DNA of 64,000 nt from Candidatus Micrarchaeum acidiphilum ARMAN-2. Lineage in GTDB: Archaea > Micrarchaeota > Micrarchaeia > Micrarchaeales > Micrarchaeaceae. Positions 1-8,542 of this stretch are shown here, one piece after another. The notes beneath the pieces were generated by a model. The model had not been told where the DNA came from, did no database searches, and saw only the letters and a list, made by a program, of their open reading frames with translations. Within the stretch, counting starts at the first letter, position 1; every line of letters begins with the position of its first letter. The stretch is taken from contig GG697238.1 in the NCBI GenBank assembly GCA_009387755.1, positions 22,243-86,242 on the forward strand, in the 5' to 3' direction. The position numbers were made by a program, and so were the translations under genes.

Positions 1-1887
1 AACCTTAACCACGTAAGGTTCGAGCTGCGCGGAAAGGAAGAGGGCAAAAGCATTGTTATAGCCACAACGAGACCAGAGCTGCTGCATGCGTGCGTAGCGG
101 TGGCGGTAAACCCCTCCGACGAGAGATACGCAGGCTTGGTTGGCAAGACTGCGGCGGTGCCGATATTCGGAAGAGCAGTACCGATAATATCTGATGAATC
201 CATAGAAAAGGATTTTGGGACCGGAGCAGAGATGGTATGCACTTTCGGAGACAAAAACGACGTACTCATGTTCTACAAGCACAAACTGGAGTTCATAGAC
301 TCGATAGACGAGTCTGGCAGGCTCAAGAACGCCGGCAAGTTCGATTCTATGACGATAACTGAGGCGAGGGCCGCGATACTCGACCATCTGGCAGAGACCG
401 GAAGCCTCCTAAAGAAAGAAAGCATAAAGAACGTGGTAAAGATACATGACAAATGCGCCACCCCGATAGAGTTCATATCGTCAATGCAATGGTTCATAAA
501 GACGAAGGAATTTGCCGTGAAAATAAAAGAAACCGCAAAAGAGATAAAATGGATACCAGACTTCACCATACAGCGGCTCTTTGACTGGTGCGATTACATA
601 GAATGGGACTGGAACATATCACGAAACAGGGTTTTCGGCACCCCGATACCCTTCTGGTACTGCTCAGACTGCGGATACATTATCCCAGCAAGCAGGGACT
701 CGCTTCCAATAGATCCAAAGGTCCAGCCATCTCCGGAGTCTAAATGCCCGTCGTGCGGCTCTAACAACATACAGGGCGAGGAAAAAACGTGCGACGTGTG
801 GGTAGACTCTTCCATAACACCCCTCATAATAGCCGGCTGGCCTGAAAACAAAGACCTGATGAACCGCGCATTCCCTGCTTCAATAAGGATACAGGGCACC
901 GACATAATACGCACCTGGGCTTTTTATACCATATTCCGCACGTCAATACTTGGCGGCGACAAGCCTTTTGAAGCCATAATAACAAGCGGCATGATACAGG
1001 GCACCGACGGCAGGGAAATGCACAAGAGCTTCGGAAACGGCGTAGACCCAAAGGACCTGATAGCCAAGTATTCGATAGATTCGGTAAGGCTGTGGGCCGC
1101 GCTGAGCGGAAACATAGGCAAGGACAAGCGGTTCTCCTATGAGGACATAGAATTCGCGAAAAGCTTCATAATAAAGCTGTACAACTCCTCGCTTTTCATA
1201 AAGAAAATACTTGCGGAAAACAAGCTTCCTGAAAAGGAACCGCATGGCCACTTCGGAGTATTCGATCTTTGGATACTGAACAGGCTCAACGATGTGGTAG
1301 CGCAGGTGGACAAGGCGTATTCGGAATACGACCTCTACCAGGCCATGAACGCTGCTATAGCCTTTTACTGGCACGAGTTCTGCGATTATTACATCGAGAA
1401 CGTGAAGTACAGGGTATACTCTGAAGACAAAAAGATCGAGGGCAGCAAGGAAGCCGCAATATTCACGCTTTACCATGTAATGAATGTGATGCTCAGGGTT
1501 CTGGCTCCAGTAATGCCGCATGCCGCAGAAGAGATAAACGCAATGTTCAGCGGAAGCAGCATCTTCCTGAGCGAGTTCCCGAAGTCCGGGCAGATGCAGG
1601 AGCCTTCCGGATACGTGATAAACGGGCTCATATTCAAGAGCTCAACTATAGAGCTTGACTACTCAAATGCGGGAAAGCTGCTTAACGATATAATAGCCGA
1701 TGTTAGGAAGGCCAAGTCTGCAGCAAAGCTCGCTCTGAACTACAAGGTAAAGATAATTAATATAAATCTTCCCAAAGAATATTATAGCGTTGTCTCTCTT
1801 GCGGAAAACGAACTCAAAGAGATATGCAAGGCGGACAAGGTTTCGCTGCAGCAGAGCGAAAATTACAGCGTCTCGATATCAGAGTAG
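1..1887 (+). CDS. valS: valyl-tRNA synthetase, 3' part (cut by window edge)
   Basis: Charges tRNA-Val with valine in the cytoplasm and edits misactivated threonine. The reading frame is open from base 1, so the N-terminus and HIGH motif lie outside the window. The visible part opens in the CP1 editing domain (ATTRPE at about bases 61-78, then GTGAEMVCTFGD), followed by a C-x2-C zinc knuckle pair (CSDCG, CPSCG), the DVWVDSS block typical of archaeal ValRS, the signature loop EMHKSFGN (the KMSKS equivalent, with His for Ser) and a helical anticodon-binding domain. A GTG at 100 is an internal valine, not the start. Next gene: uS15, 50 bases downstream. Confidence 0.95.
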   Translation, partial: NLNHVRFELRGKEEGKSIVIATTRPELLHACVAVAVNPSDERYAGLVGKTAAVPIFGRAVPIISDESIEKDFGTGAEMVCTFGDKNDVLMFYKHKLEFIDSIDESGRLKNAGKFDSMTITEARAAILDHLAETGSLLKKESIKNVVKIHDKCATPIEFISSMQWFIKTKEFAVKIKETAKEIKWIPDFTIQRLFDWCDYIEWDWNISRNRVFGTPIPFWYCSDCGYIIPASRDSLPIDPKVQPSPESKCPSCGSNNIQGEEKTCDVWVDSSITPLIIAGWPENKDLMNRAFPASIRIQGTDIIRTWAFYTIFRTSILGGDKPFEAIITSGMIQGTDGREMHKSFGNGVDPKDLIAKYSIDSVRLWAALSGNIGKDKRFSYEDIEFAKSFIIKLYNSSLFIKKILAENKLPEKEPHGHFGVFDLWILNRLNDVVAQVDKAYSEYDLYQAMNAAIAFYWHEFCDYYIENVKYRVYSEDKKIEGSKEAAIFTLYHVMNVMLRVLAPVMPHAAEEINAMFSGSSIFLSEFPKSGQMQEPSGYVINGLIFKSSTIELDYSNAGKLLNDIIADVRKAKSAAKLALNYKVKIININLPKEYYSVVSLAENELKEICKADKVSLQQSENYSVSISE

Positions 1888-1937
1888 CAAGTTTGTTCAG
1901 ATTGCGGATTTATCGAATCTTAACGTAAGGTTTTTGA

Positions 1938-2405
1938 ATGGCACGAATGCATACTAAAAAACACGGCAAATCAAAGTCCAGAAAGCCGATGCTTACAGAG
2001 GGCTCTCACCAGGAAAATCTCGAATTGTCAAAGGAGCAGATTGAAAAGATAATCTTGGACTACGCGAAGCAAGGCTACTCACCTGCGCTTATAGGGGAAA
2101 AGCTCAAAAAGGAGCACAAAGTGTTATATCCAAGGCAGGAGCTTGGCAAGAAGCTTTCTGAAGTGCTTGTGGAGAACAAGCTCTCCGGGCAGATACCCTA
2201 CGACATGATGGACCTTATGAAAAAGGCAGTCAACCTGAACAAGCACATAGAAAAAAACAAGAAGGACGTGCACAATACAATCAGGCTAAAGCACATAGAA
2301 TCCAAGATATGGAGGCTGACAAAGTACTACATAAGGAGGGGCGTGCTCCCGAGCAACTGGAGATACAACTACAAGGAGGCAGAGCTTTTGATAAAAGGGA
2401 GGTAG
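1938..2405 (+). CDS. rps15: 30S ribosomal protein uS15
   Basis: Primary 16S rRNA-binding protein of the small-subunit platform. At 155 residues it has the archaeal/eukaryotic length (bacterial S15 is about 89), with the basic N-terminal extension MARMHTKKHGKSKS and the C-terminal S15 helical core (NLNKHIEKNKKDVHNTIRLKHIESKIWRL). The start ATG follows an AAGGTTTTTG ribosome site. Six bases separate it from eS1, which suggests co-transcription. Confidence 0.96.
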   Translation: MARMHTKKHGKSKSRKPMLTEGSHQENLELSKEQIEKIILDYAKQGYSPALIGEKLKKEHKVLYPRQELGKKLSEVLVENKLSGQIPYDMMDLMKKAVNLNKHIEKNKKDVHNTIRLKHIESKIWRLTKYYIRRGVLPSNWRYNYKEAELLIKGR

Positions 2406-2411
2406 TGAATA

Positions 2412-2978
2412 ATGGCAGTGCAAAAATCGGACAAGTGGAAATTCAAGAAGTGGTACACAATACTCGCCCCCAAGATGTTCAACGAGATAGAAATAGGGGA
2501 AATGCCGGCAAACAGCGACAAGTCTGCCTTGGGAAGGAACATAAAGGTGGCTTTGTCGAACCTGACTAACAACCCGTCAAACTCATACACCAACGTGATA
2601 CTCAAGGTTACCGACGTAAATGGAAACGTTGCGCACACCAAGATAGTCGAAATGGCGCAGCTCTATTCGTATATAAGGTCCCTGGTAAGGAGGTATAGGA
2701 GTGTGGCTTCGGCGGTCCAGCCGGTCAAGACCAAGGACGACGTGGAAATGGTTGCCAAGGTAATAATAATAACAAGGGGCCGCACTGCCCACACCAAGCT
2801 TATAGGCCTCAGAAAGGAGCTTGAAGGATATCTGAAGTCTTATTTTTCGGAAAACGAACACAACGCCGCGATAATGGCGATAGTAGAGGGCAGGCTGCAG
2901 TCAGAGCTGGCAACAAAGCTCAATCACATAGCCCCTATAAACAAAATCGAAGTGAACAAGCTAGAGATAAAATCCTAG
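2412..2978 (+). CDS. rps3ae: 30S ribosomal protein eS1 (S3Ae)
   Basis: Small-subunit platform protein shared by Archaea and eukaryotes, absent from Bacteria. The 188-residue sequence carries KWKFKKWYTILAP near the N-terminus, the QLYSYIRSLVRRYRS segment and a basic RGRTAHTKL region, all characteristic of S3Ae. The GGAGGTAG at the end of the uS15 gene serves as its ribosome binding site, so the two genes are probably translated from one message. The downstream neighbour is convergent. Confidence 0.95.
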   Translation: MAVQKSDKWKFKKWYTILAPKMFNEIEIGEMPANSDKSALGRNIKVALSNLTNNPSNSYTNVILKVTDVNGNVAHTKIVEMAQLYSYIRSLVRRYRSVASAVQPVKTKDDVEMVAKVIIITRGRTAHTKLIGLRKELEGYLKSYFSENEHNAAIMAIVEGRLQSELATKLNHIAPINKIEVNKLEIKS

Positions 2979-3004
2979 GCCTTGTCGAGCAGGTTCGCTT
3001 CGCC

Positions 3005-3328
3005 TTATGTGAGCCCTACTAATACAACCCCCAGGGTTATGGCTATTGTCCCGATCCACCTTATTATCGGTACCGGTTCGCCTATGACCGTAGCAGCGAG
3101 CACAACTGCAAATATGTAGCTCAGCCCTCCCATGCCATATATCCAGCTTAGATTTGTTCTGCTAAGCAAGTAGAAATAAAGCACGGTCGATACGAAATAC
3201 GCCGCCAGCCCGGCAGCAAGAAATAAGGGCAGCCTGCTAAGAAGCGAATATTTGAGCAACAGCTGCCCGAAGGCTCCGAGGAGCGTAGAAATGAGGAGCA
3301 CAGTTATAATCCTAAGATTGCCCTCCAA
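3005..3328 (-). CDS. half-size EamA/SMR-like membrane transporter, partner 2
   Basis: A 107-residue protein with four predicted membrane helices (about residues 6-26, 33-54, 59-80, 87-106). The fold resembles small multidrug resistance or EamA half-transporters, which work as antiparallel dimers. The start is TTG at 3328 behind GGTGGTG. It lies 8 bases downstream of a similar gene on the same strand, so the two probably form a heterodimer, as known for paired SMR-type proteins such as ArnE/ArnF and EbrA/EbrB. The substrate cannot be read from the sequence. Confidence 0.7.
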   Translation of the reverse strand: MEGNLRIITVLLISTLLGAFGQLLLKYSLLSRLPLFLAAGLAAYFVSTVLYFYLLSRTNLSWIYGMGGLSYIFAVVLAATVIGEPVPIIRWIGTIAITLGVVLVGLT

Positions 3329-3336
3329 AACACCAC

Positions 3337-3696
3337 CTAATAGGACAGCGCTATCAAGACTATGCCGAATACTACTACAATGACCCCGAGCAGCCTCCTG
3401 GAAGACACATGCTCCTTCAGCACAAACCCTGAGAGCGCAAGCACGAATATGAAACTGCTGGCAAACAGCGGATAGACAACCGAAAGCGGCGCTTCTGAAA
3501 GCACATAAAGGTACACTATCAGCCCCAGAACGTACCCTGCCACACCAATCCAGATTTTTTTGCTCCTCAGCGCGAGCCCAAACACGCCAACAATGCTGAG
3601 CGGCTTCTTTCCAACGGCCTTTTTGAACGTTATCTGCGATACTGAAACTATTGCTGCAGCAACAAGTGTTAAAAATATTATTATATATATAGACAT
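3337..3696 (-). CDS. half-size EamA/SMR-like membrane transporter, partner 1
   Basis: A 119-residue, four-helix membrane protein starting at the ATG at 3696 (TAGTGAATTG upstream). The frame stays open 60 bases further, but that part overlaps the divergent promoter region and has no ribosome site. The EamA-like pattern is visible: a conserved Lys after helix 1 (ITFKKAVGKKP), APLSVVYPLFASSFIFV in helix 3 and a C-terminal helix GVIVVVFGIVLIALSY. It is the first gene of a two-gene operon with the half-transporter at 3005-3328. Substrate unknown. Confidence 0.7.
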   Translation of the reverse strand: MSIYIIIFLTLVAAAIVSVSQITFKKAVGKKPLSIVGVFGLALRSKKIWIGVAGYVLGLIVYLYVLSEAPLSVVYPLFASSFIFVLALSGFVLKEHVSSRRLLGVIVVVFGIVLIALSY

Positions 3697-3716
3697 CAAT
3701 TCACTAGGGTATTGGA

Positions 3717-4025
3717 ATGGCACCAATAAAGGCAAGCATACTGCTTTCTCTGGCAACTATAATACTAGCTATTTTATCTATATCCGTATATATATTTTAT
3801 GGAGGCAGCGCAGTATTCTATGCGGCTGCAGTCCTTACCATAATATTCGGCCTTGCCAACGCGTGGTCGATATCAAGAGAGGAGTCCGAGATGCCTGTCA
3901 AGGCCCCTGCACCGCAGCCAATGCGAATCGCATCGGCAAAGCATGCCAGGCGCAAACCCGCGCGCAAGACATCTGTCGGCACAAAGTCAAAGTCCGGAAT
4001 GCATCGGAGGACTTCAAAAGCCTGA
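3717..4025 (+). CDS. small two-helix membrane protein with basic tail
   Basis: 102 residues, not recognised. Two hydrophobic segments (about residues 7-27 and 31-48) are followed by a Pro/Ala-rich linker and a strongly basic, probably disordered tail (RKPARKTS, KSKSGMHRRTSK). The positive tail should be cytoplasmic and could touch nucleic acid or lipid head groups (inference). The start ATG follows GGGTATTG. The topA gene begins 10 bases after its stop, so the two are likely co-transcribed. Confidence 0.6.
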   Translation: MAPIKASILLSLATIILAILSISVYIFYGGSAVFYAAAVLTIIFGLANAWSISREESEMPVKAPAPQPMRIASAKHARRKPARKTSVGTKSKSGMHRRTSKA

Positions 4026-4035
4026 GGAGTACTAA

Positions 4036-6219
4036 ATGAAAACACTTATTATAGCGGAGAAGCCCAGCGTCGCGCTCAGGATAGCAATAGCCTTGGGCAA
4101 CGGCCAGCACAAGTCCGTAAGAAACGGCAGGATAACCTATTATACGATGCCGCACGGCGATGGAGAAATATACGTTGCAGCGGCGGTAGGGCACCTTTTC
4201 ACGATAAGGCAAAAGGGCAAGGAGAGGGCATATCCGATAACAGAAATAGAATGGGCGCCTTCATATCTGACAAACAAGCGCTCAGAGTATACGAAAGAGT
4301 ATCTTTTTACGCTCAAGAAGCTTGCCCAGGAGTGCAGCACGTTTATAAACGCGTGCGACTACGACATAGAGGGCACGGTTATCGGTACCAACATAATAAA
4401 AGAGCTCTCCGGCTTGCAGGCAGAAGCCATAGGCAGCGTGTCCAAGCGCATGAAATTTTCAACTACAACGCCCAAGGACCTGCTAGATTCGTTCGGCAGC
4501 CTCCTGCCGCCAGACATAAACAACTTTTATGCAGGCGAAGCCAGGCACATGCTGGACTGGCTCTGGGGCATAAACTTCAGCAGGGCGCTTACTTCCGCGC
4601 TGTCAAGCTCGGGCCAGTACAAGCAGCTGAGCATAGGCAGGGTCCAAGGCCCGGCCCTCGGACTGCTTGCAAAAAGGGAAAAGGAAATCGCATCTTTCAA
4701 GCCAGAGCCTTACTGGAACGTTTTGGCGTACTCCGGCGAATTCGAGTTCATAAATTCCCGCGGCAACATATTTGCCAAGCAGGAGGCCGAATCTGCGTTT
4801 TCAGCGGCAAACTCTGGAAGGGACAATGCAGTTGTTTCGGAAGCTACGTCTGCGGAGCAGCTAAGGCGCCCGTATCCGCCGTTCGACCTGACATCCCTGC
4901 AGCTGGAAGCCAGCAGGGTCTTCGGGTTCGACCCGTCGGCCACGCTGGCCATGGCACAGTCTCTGTACGAACGCTCGTTCATATCATATCCGAGGACATC
5001 ATCACAGAAACTGCCAAGGACACTGGGCCTTCCGCGCATAATAGCAGATCTTGGTAAAAACCCTGCCTATTCAACAATCGCGGCTGAAATAGCCTCAAAG
5101 GGAAGGTTCACTCCAGCGGAAGGGCCAAAGGAGGACGAAGCGCATCCGGCAATCTTTCCGACCGGAGTGACACCCAAAGGCATAACCGGATCAGAAGAAA
5201 AGCTATACGATCTCATAGCCAGGAGGTTCCTGTCGTGCTTCGGGGAGTATGCAAAGGTCAACAATTTTTCGCTCGAGATAAGCATCGGCGGCGAAACGTT
5301 CGAGGGGAAGGGATCCAAAGTCACATATCCGGGCTGGCTGGATTATTACAAGTACGCAAAGATAAAGGAGAGGGATCTGCCGAACCTGGAAAAGGGCCAG
5401 CGCGTTGAGATAACCGACATAAAGATGCCGGAGTTGCAAACCGCCCCGCCGAAAAGGTTTACAAAGGCGGGCCTTATATCAGAGCTGGAAAAGCACAACC
5501 TGGGCACCAAGGCAACGCGCGCCGCAATAATAGACACGCTATTCAAAAGGAACTACATAGAAGGCTCATCTATACGAGTTACGGAATTCGGGATGACCGT
5601 ATACGATGCCCTTGAAAAGAACTGCAGCATGATAGTCGACGAGGACACCACCATAACGCTAGAAAAGGACATGGACTTGATATCGAAGGGCAAGATGCCG
5701 GAAAGCGAGGTGCTGAAGAAGGGCAAGGAGGTGCTGCTGACTGCCATAGAGACATTCAACAGCAACAAGGAGAAGATATCTGAAGAGATGAAGGAAAGCT
5801 TCAAGTCAGCCAACGTACTGGGAAAATGCCCCAAAGACGGCGGAGATCTTGTGATAAAGAGGTCGTTCCGCGGCAAGCAGTTCGTAGCATGCTCCAACTA
5901 TCCAAAATGCACCAACACCTATCCGTTGCCGCAGAACGCCAAGATCGTGCCTACCGGCAATGCCTGCGAATTCTGCCATACTCCAATAGTTAAGATCATA
6001 CGGCGCGGCAAGCCGCCGTTCGAGATAGACCTGGATCCGAACTGTGTCACAAAGGACGCCTTCAAGAAGAAGCTCGAGGCCAAGGCGGAGAAAGCCTCCG
6101 AACCCCAGAAGCCAAAGCCAAAGCCCAAGCCTGCAGCAAAGAAAAGGGAGAAGCCAAAGCCCAAAAAGGCAAAAAAGCAGAAAAAGCGCGCAGAAGCGCA
6201 GCCGAAAGGCGAGGCATAA
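4036..6219 (+). CDS. topA: DNA topoisomerase I (type IA)
   Basis: Relaxes negative supercoils by single-strand passage. The Toprim domain is at the N-terminus (IIAEKPSVA, acidic DYDIEG at about residues 112-117). The catalytic tyrosine is in FISYPRTSSQ near residue 317. The central toroid carries SIGRVQGPALGLLAKRE. C-terminal cysteine clusters (CPKDGG, CSNYPKC, CEFC) form topoisomerase zinc ribbons, and the last roughly 45 residues are an extended Lys/Pro/Ala tail, likely disordered and DNA-contacting. At 727 residues it is of usual archaeal TopA size. The start ATG has a GGAGTAC ribosome site. trmI begins 1 base after its stop. Confidence 0.95.
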   Translation: MKTLIIAEKPSVALRIAIALGNGQHKSVRNGRITYYTMPHGDGEIYVAAAVGHLFTIRQKGKERAYPITEIEWAPSYLTNKRSEYTKEYLFTLKKLAQECSTFINACDYDIEGTVIGTNIIKELSGLQAEAIGSVSKRMKFSTTTPKDLLDSFGSLLPPDINNFYAGEARHMLDWLWGINFSRALTSALSSSGQYKQLSIGRVQGPALGLLAKREKEIASFKPEPYWNVLAYSGEFEFINSRGNIFAKQEAESAFSAANSGRDNAVVSEATSAEQLRRPYPPFDLTSLQLEASRVFGFDPSATLAMAQSLYERSFISYPRTSSQKLPRTLGLPRIIADLGKNPAYSTIAAEIASKGRFTPAEGPKEDEAHPAIFPTGVTPKGITGSEEKLYDLIARRFLSCFGEYAKVNNFSLEISIGGETFEGKGSKVTYPGWLDYYKYAKIKERDLPNLEKGQRVEITDIKMPELQTAPPKRFTKAGLISELEKHNLGTKATRAAIIDTLFKRNYIEGSSIRVTEFGMTVYDALEKNCSMIVDEDTTITLEKDMDLISKGKMPESEVLKKGKEVLLTAIETFNSNKEKISEEMKESFKSANVLGKCPKDGGDLVIKRSFRGKQFVACSNYPKCTNTYPLPQNAKIVPTGNACEFCHTPIVKIIRRGKPPFEIDLDPNCVTKDAFKKKLEAKAEKASEPQKPKPKPKPAAKKREKPKPKKAKKQKKRAEAQPKGEA

Positions 6220-6220
6220 G

Positions 6221-6781
6221 ATGTTCATCCCGATGCAATACAGAAAGCTCAAGCGCGGCCCGCAGGTAATACTGCCTAAGGATATAGGCATAATAATAGC
6301 CTACTCTGGAATAGGCAAGGAAAGCAGGTGCGTCGACGCAGGGACAGGAAGCGGATGGCTGGCCGTCTCGCTTGCCAGGCTCTGCAAGGAAGTCGTAAGC
6401 TACGAGCTGCGCGAGGACTTCATAAAAATAGCCGAAAGAAACAAGGAGATATCCGGTGCGCAGAACCTTACCATAGTGAACAAGGACATTACCAAGGGCA
6501 TATCTGAAAGGGACGTAGACTTGGTCACTCTAGACATGCCGAATTCGGACAAGGCAGTGCGCCACGCATACAAGGCTCTCAGGCCTGACGGCTACATCGT
6601 AGGATACCTGCCGCACATGGAGCAGGTTAAAAAATTCGTGGCAAAGCTGGAGAAGACGGGCTTCAGGAACACATACGTGCTAGAGGTCATAGCGAGGGAC
6701 ATGCTTGTCAGGGAGAGCGGCATGAGGCCAAGCACAAAAGGAGTTTGGCATACTGCCTACCTGGCTTTTGCGCAGAAGTAG
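6221..6781 (+). CDS. trmI: tRNA (adenine-N1)-methyltransferase TrmI-like
   Basis: Class I SAM methyltransferase expected to make m1A57/58 in the tRNA T-loop. The protein opens with the TrmI N-terminal barrel remnant (KRGPQVILPKDIGIIIAYSGI), then motif I VDAGTGSGWLAVSLA near residue 45, the acidic post-I ELRE, and motif IV LVTLDMP. It has 186 residues, shorter than the usual 250 or so because the N-terminal beta domain is reduced. I start it at the ATG 1 base after topA; the frame is open further upstream but only as an overlap with the topA tail. Confidence 0.85.
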   Translation: MFIPMQYRKLKRGPQVILPKDIGIIIAYSGIGKESRCVDAGTGSGWLAVSLARLCKEVVSYELREDFIKIAERNKEISGAQNLTIVNKDITKGISERDVDLVTLDMPNSDKAVRHAYKALRPDGYIVGYLPHMEQVKKFVAKLEKTGFRNTYVLEVIARDMLVRESGMRPSTKGVWHTAYLAFAQK

Positions 6782-6839
6782 TTAGCCAATTGCCAAATCA
6801 CACAAAAGGCATATATTAAGCCATGCCGAATTATTTCCG

Positions 6840-7412
6840 ATGGAGAAGGAAGTTAAGAAGGCGCAGGACGGCGATGAAAGATTCGCCGGCGAGACCTACA
6901 GCACCGTGGCTATTAAGACCATATACTCAAAGCTGGCCAAACTGGCAGGAACCAGCAACAATGCCAAATTTCTTATTTCAATGTACCTGCTATACAAGGA
7001 ATTTCTGATAAAATACGGCGAAATAACATCGAACAAGGTGGACAAGGACCCGAAAGTCATTTCTGACGCTGTTGCTGCGGTCGTAGTAAAAAACGTGGAA
7101 AGCAAAAAGCTGAAGGTGGAGGACATAGAAAAGGCGTCGGCCTACGGCGTAGACATACTTAACGAATTCATCTACAACCTTGAGAACGGTATAAAACCTG
7201 ATCCGGACGTAGAGATAATGGTAATGCTTGGTACAAAACTGATGGGCGATTTAGAGTCTGTAAACATGCTGCATTTCGAGCCCATCGCAACGCCGATAAT
7301 GTTCGGCATACTTAAGGAATACAAGAACATAACAGACGCAGTCAAAATACTGAGGGGCCAGGAAACCTCGTTTGCAAAGAAAAACGAAAACGACAATGAA
7401 ATGTACCGCTGA
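6840..7412 (+). CDS. uncharacterised alpha-helical protein
   Basis: 190 residues, no family recognised. It is mostly helical and charged at both ends, with a non-polar centre (LISMYLLYKEFLIKYG; VAAVVVKNVESKKL). No signal peptide or clear membrane span. A TATA-like CATATATTAAG lies about 25 bases before the ATG and there is no ribosome site, so the mRNA is probably leaderless. An inverted repeat that could end transcription lies 18 bases past the stop. Probably cytoplasmic; function unknown. Confidence 0.75.
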   Translation: MEKEVKKAQDGDERFAGETYSTVAIKTIYSKLAKLAGTSNNAKFLISMYLLYKEFLIKYGEITSNKVDKDPKVISDAVAAVVVKNVESKKLKVEDIEKASAYGVDILNEFIYNLENGIKPDPDVEIMVMLGTKLMGDLESVNMLHFEPIATPIMFGILKEYKNITDAVKILRGQETSFAKKNENDNEMYR

Positions 7413-7429
7413 CTAAGGATAAAACATGA

Positions 7430-7451
7430 GGCGTATGTAAAAACATACGCC
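7430..7451 (+). terminator. 8-bp perfect stem-loop after the 6840-7412 gene
   Basis: GGCGTATG and CATACGCC flank a 6-base A-rich loop. The position just after a stop codon suggests a 3'-end processing or termination hairpin. The U-run expected of archaeal termination is not immediately downstream, so it could instead be an RNA stability element. Confidence 0.4.
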
Positions 7452-7613
7452 CCGGGTGGATGAGAATAGGGTTGTTGTAGAATAAGCAAAAATTGCTATA
7501 AGAAATGCTATGTAATTTATCTATCACATATAAATACATTGCGTTTTGAAATCTTTACCTGGGTATATTGGACATTGCGGTATACTGCCGCCGTGCCAAA
7601 AGTGGTGTATTGG

Positions 7614-8105
7614 ATGTACGACGCAAAAAAGAAGCAGAAAAACATAGAGCGGGCCAAGGCCGCAAAAGAGATGGAAATAACACTGGACGTAGAAGACAAG
7701 GTAATCAAGGCTGTTCAGGATTATTACGACAAGGTTGCGGGGAGCACTCCTGAAATAGGGGTTTATACCGAGGAGCCGGATGTAATCGTGCTTGAGCTTC
7801 GACCTCCAAAGCCAGCCACGGATATACCAAAGATAAGAGGCAGCGCGCAGAGCGACGAAACAAAGAAGCTAAGGAAGCGCACGCTTCGCATACTTACTGA
7901 TGAGAAGGCCGTAGACGCCATAAACGCATTTGTCAATTCCAAATTCGAATCTGACGTGATAGGGATTTGGCTTACTATAACGAGAGACATGGAGCTTAGA
8001 ATCAGGGTAAAGGCACTCATGGCAGGGGTTGCCGAGCTCGGCGAACTCGCAACGCGCACCGATCCAGCCGATCACGCGCACGGCAATGGCGCATTAAGGA
8101 AATAG
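7614..8105 (+). CDS. uncharacterised charged protein
   Basis: 163 residues from the ATG at 7614, which has a GGTG site 6 bases upstream. The frame is open back to a TTG at 7539, which would add WVYWTLRY-type residues, so the start is uncertain. The N-terminal third is a Lys/Glu helix (DAKKKQKNIERAKAAKEME). The rest alternates strands and helices (IGVYTEEPDVIVLELRPP; IGIWLTITRDMELRIRVKALM). No motif recognised. It converges with the TBP-like gene, leaving 2 bases between the stops. Confidence 0.65.
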   Translation: MYDAKKKQKNIERAKAAKEMEITLDVEDKVIKAVQDYYDKVAGSTPEIGVYTEEPDVIVLELRPPKPATDIPKIRGSAQSDETKKLRKRTLRILTDEKAVDAINAFVNSKFESDVIGIWLTITRDMELRIRVKALMAGVAELGELATRTDPADHAHGNGALRK

Positions 8106-8107
8106 GG

Positions 8108-8422
8108 CTACTTTGCCTGTTTTCTGTACTTCTTTATAAGTTCCACGGCCTGGTCTATTGACCTTTTTACATCCGTCTCCGTCCTGGCGCCAGTACATAT
8201 TATCTTGCCGTTTTTGAAGAGCAGAAGCGCCGATTTCGGATCGTGTATTTTGAGTATGGCTCCGGGAAACTGCTCTGGCTCATAGTCTATGTCGTAGGAA
8301 AGCTTCGCAAGACCGTAAAGGTCAAGTTCCACCTTGAGATCCGTACTGGCCACTATATTCTCTACCCTGTATGTGGGCTTGAGTACGACATCCTTTAAAG
8401 CCTGCTGATTGCTCTTAGCCAT
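8108..8422 (-). CDS. tbp: single-repeat TATA-binding protein
   Basis: 104 residues aligning to one TBP repeat. Residues 18-26 (YRVENIVAS) match the start of the archaeal repeat, 47-54 (YEPEQFPG) the FPG loop, and 69-80 (FKNGKIICTGAR) the SGK-CTGA strand pair; the closing helix runs to residue 100. F52 and F69 occupy the positions of the DNA-kinking phenylalanines, and N22 the conserved Asn. Canonical archaeal TBP has about 180-190 residues and two such repeats. Neither flank contains a second repeat, and the stop sits 2 bases from the convergent neighbour. It should dimerise to form the usual saddle (inference). Start ATG has a GGTG site. Confidence 0.88.
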   Translation of the reverse strand: MAKSNQQALKDVVLKPTYRVENIVASTDLKVELDLYGLAKLSYDIDYEPEQFPGAILKIHDPKSALLLFKNGKIICTGARTETDVKRSIDQAVELIKKYRKQAK

Positions 8423-8542
8423 TGATACACCTAAATGTTTATATTAGATAAAGCATAAATATATTGTGCATGCAATATAAAAAGAATCGGGTCAAGCTCA
8501 AAATGCCCGGCATCTTTTATTGATAAAAACTGAGTGTTAGAC

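Noticed and set aside
1..1887. valS as a broken gene
   Set aside because: The frame is open from the first base of the window and the missing N-terminus is explained by the window edge.
4251..5057. Long second-frame ORF (268 codons) inside topA
   Set aside because: Same-strand shadow frame; Arg/His/Gln-rich product with no pattern, while topA is unmistakable.
8108..8422. The short TBP as a frameshifted or truncated two-repeat TBP
   Set aside because: Translating 8423-8542 and the region before 8108 in every frame gives no TBP-like repeat, and the neighbouring genes leave no space for one.
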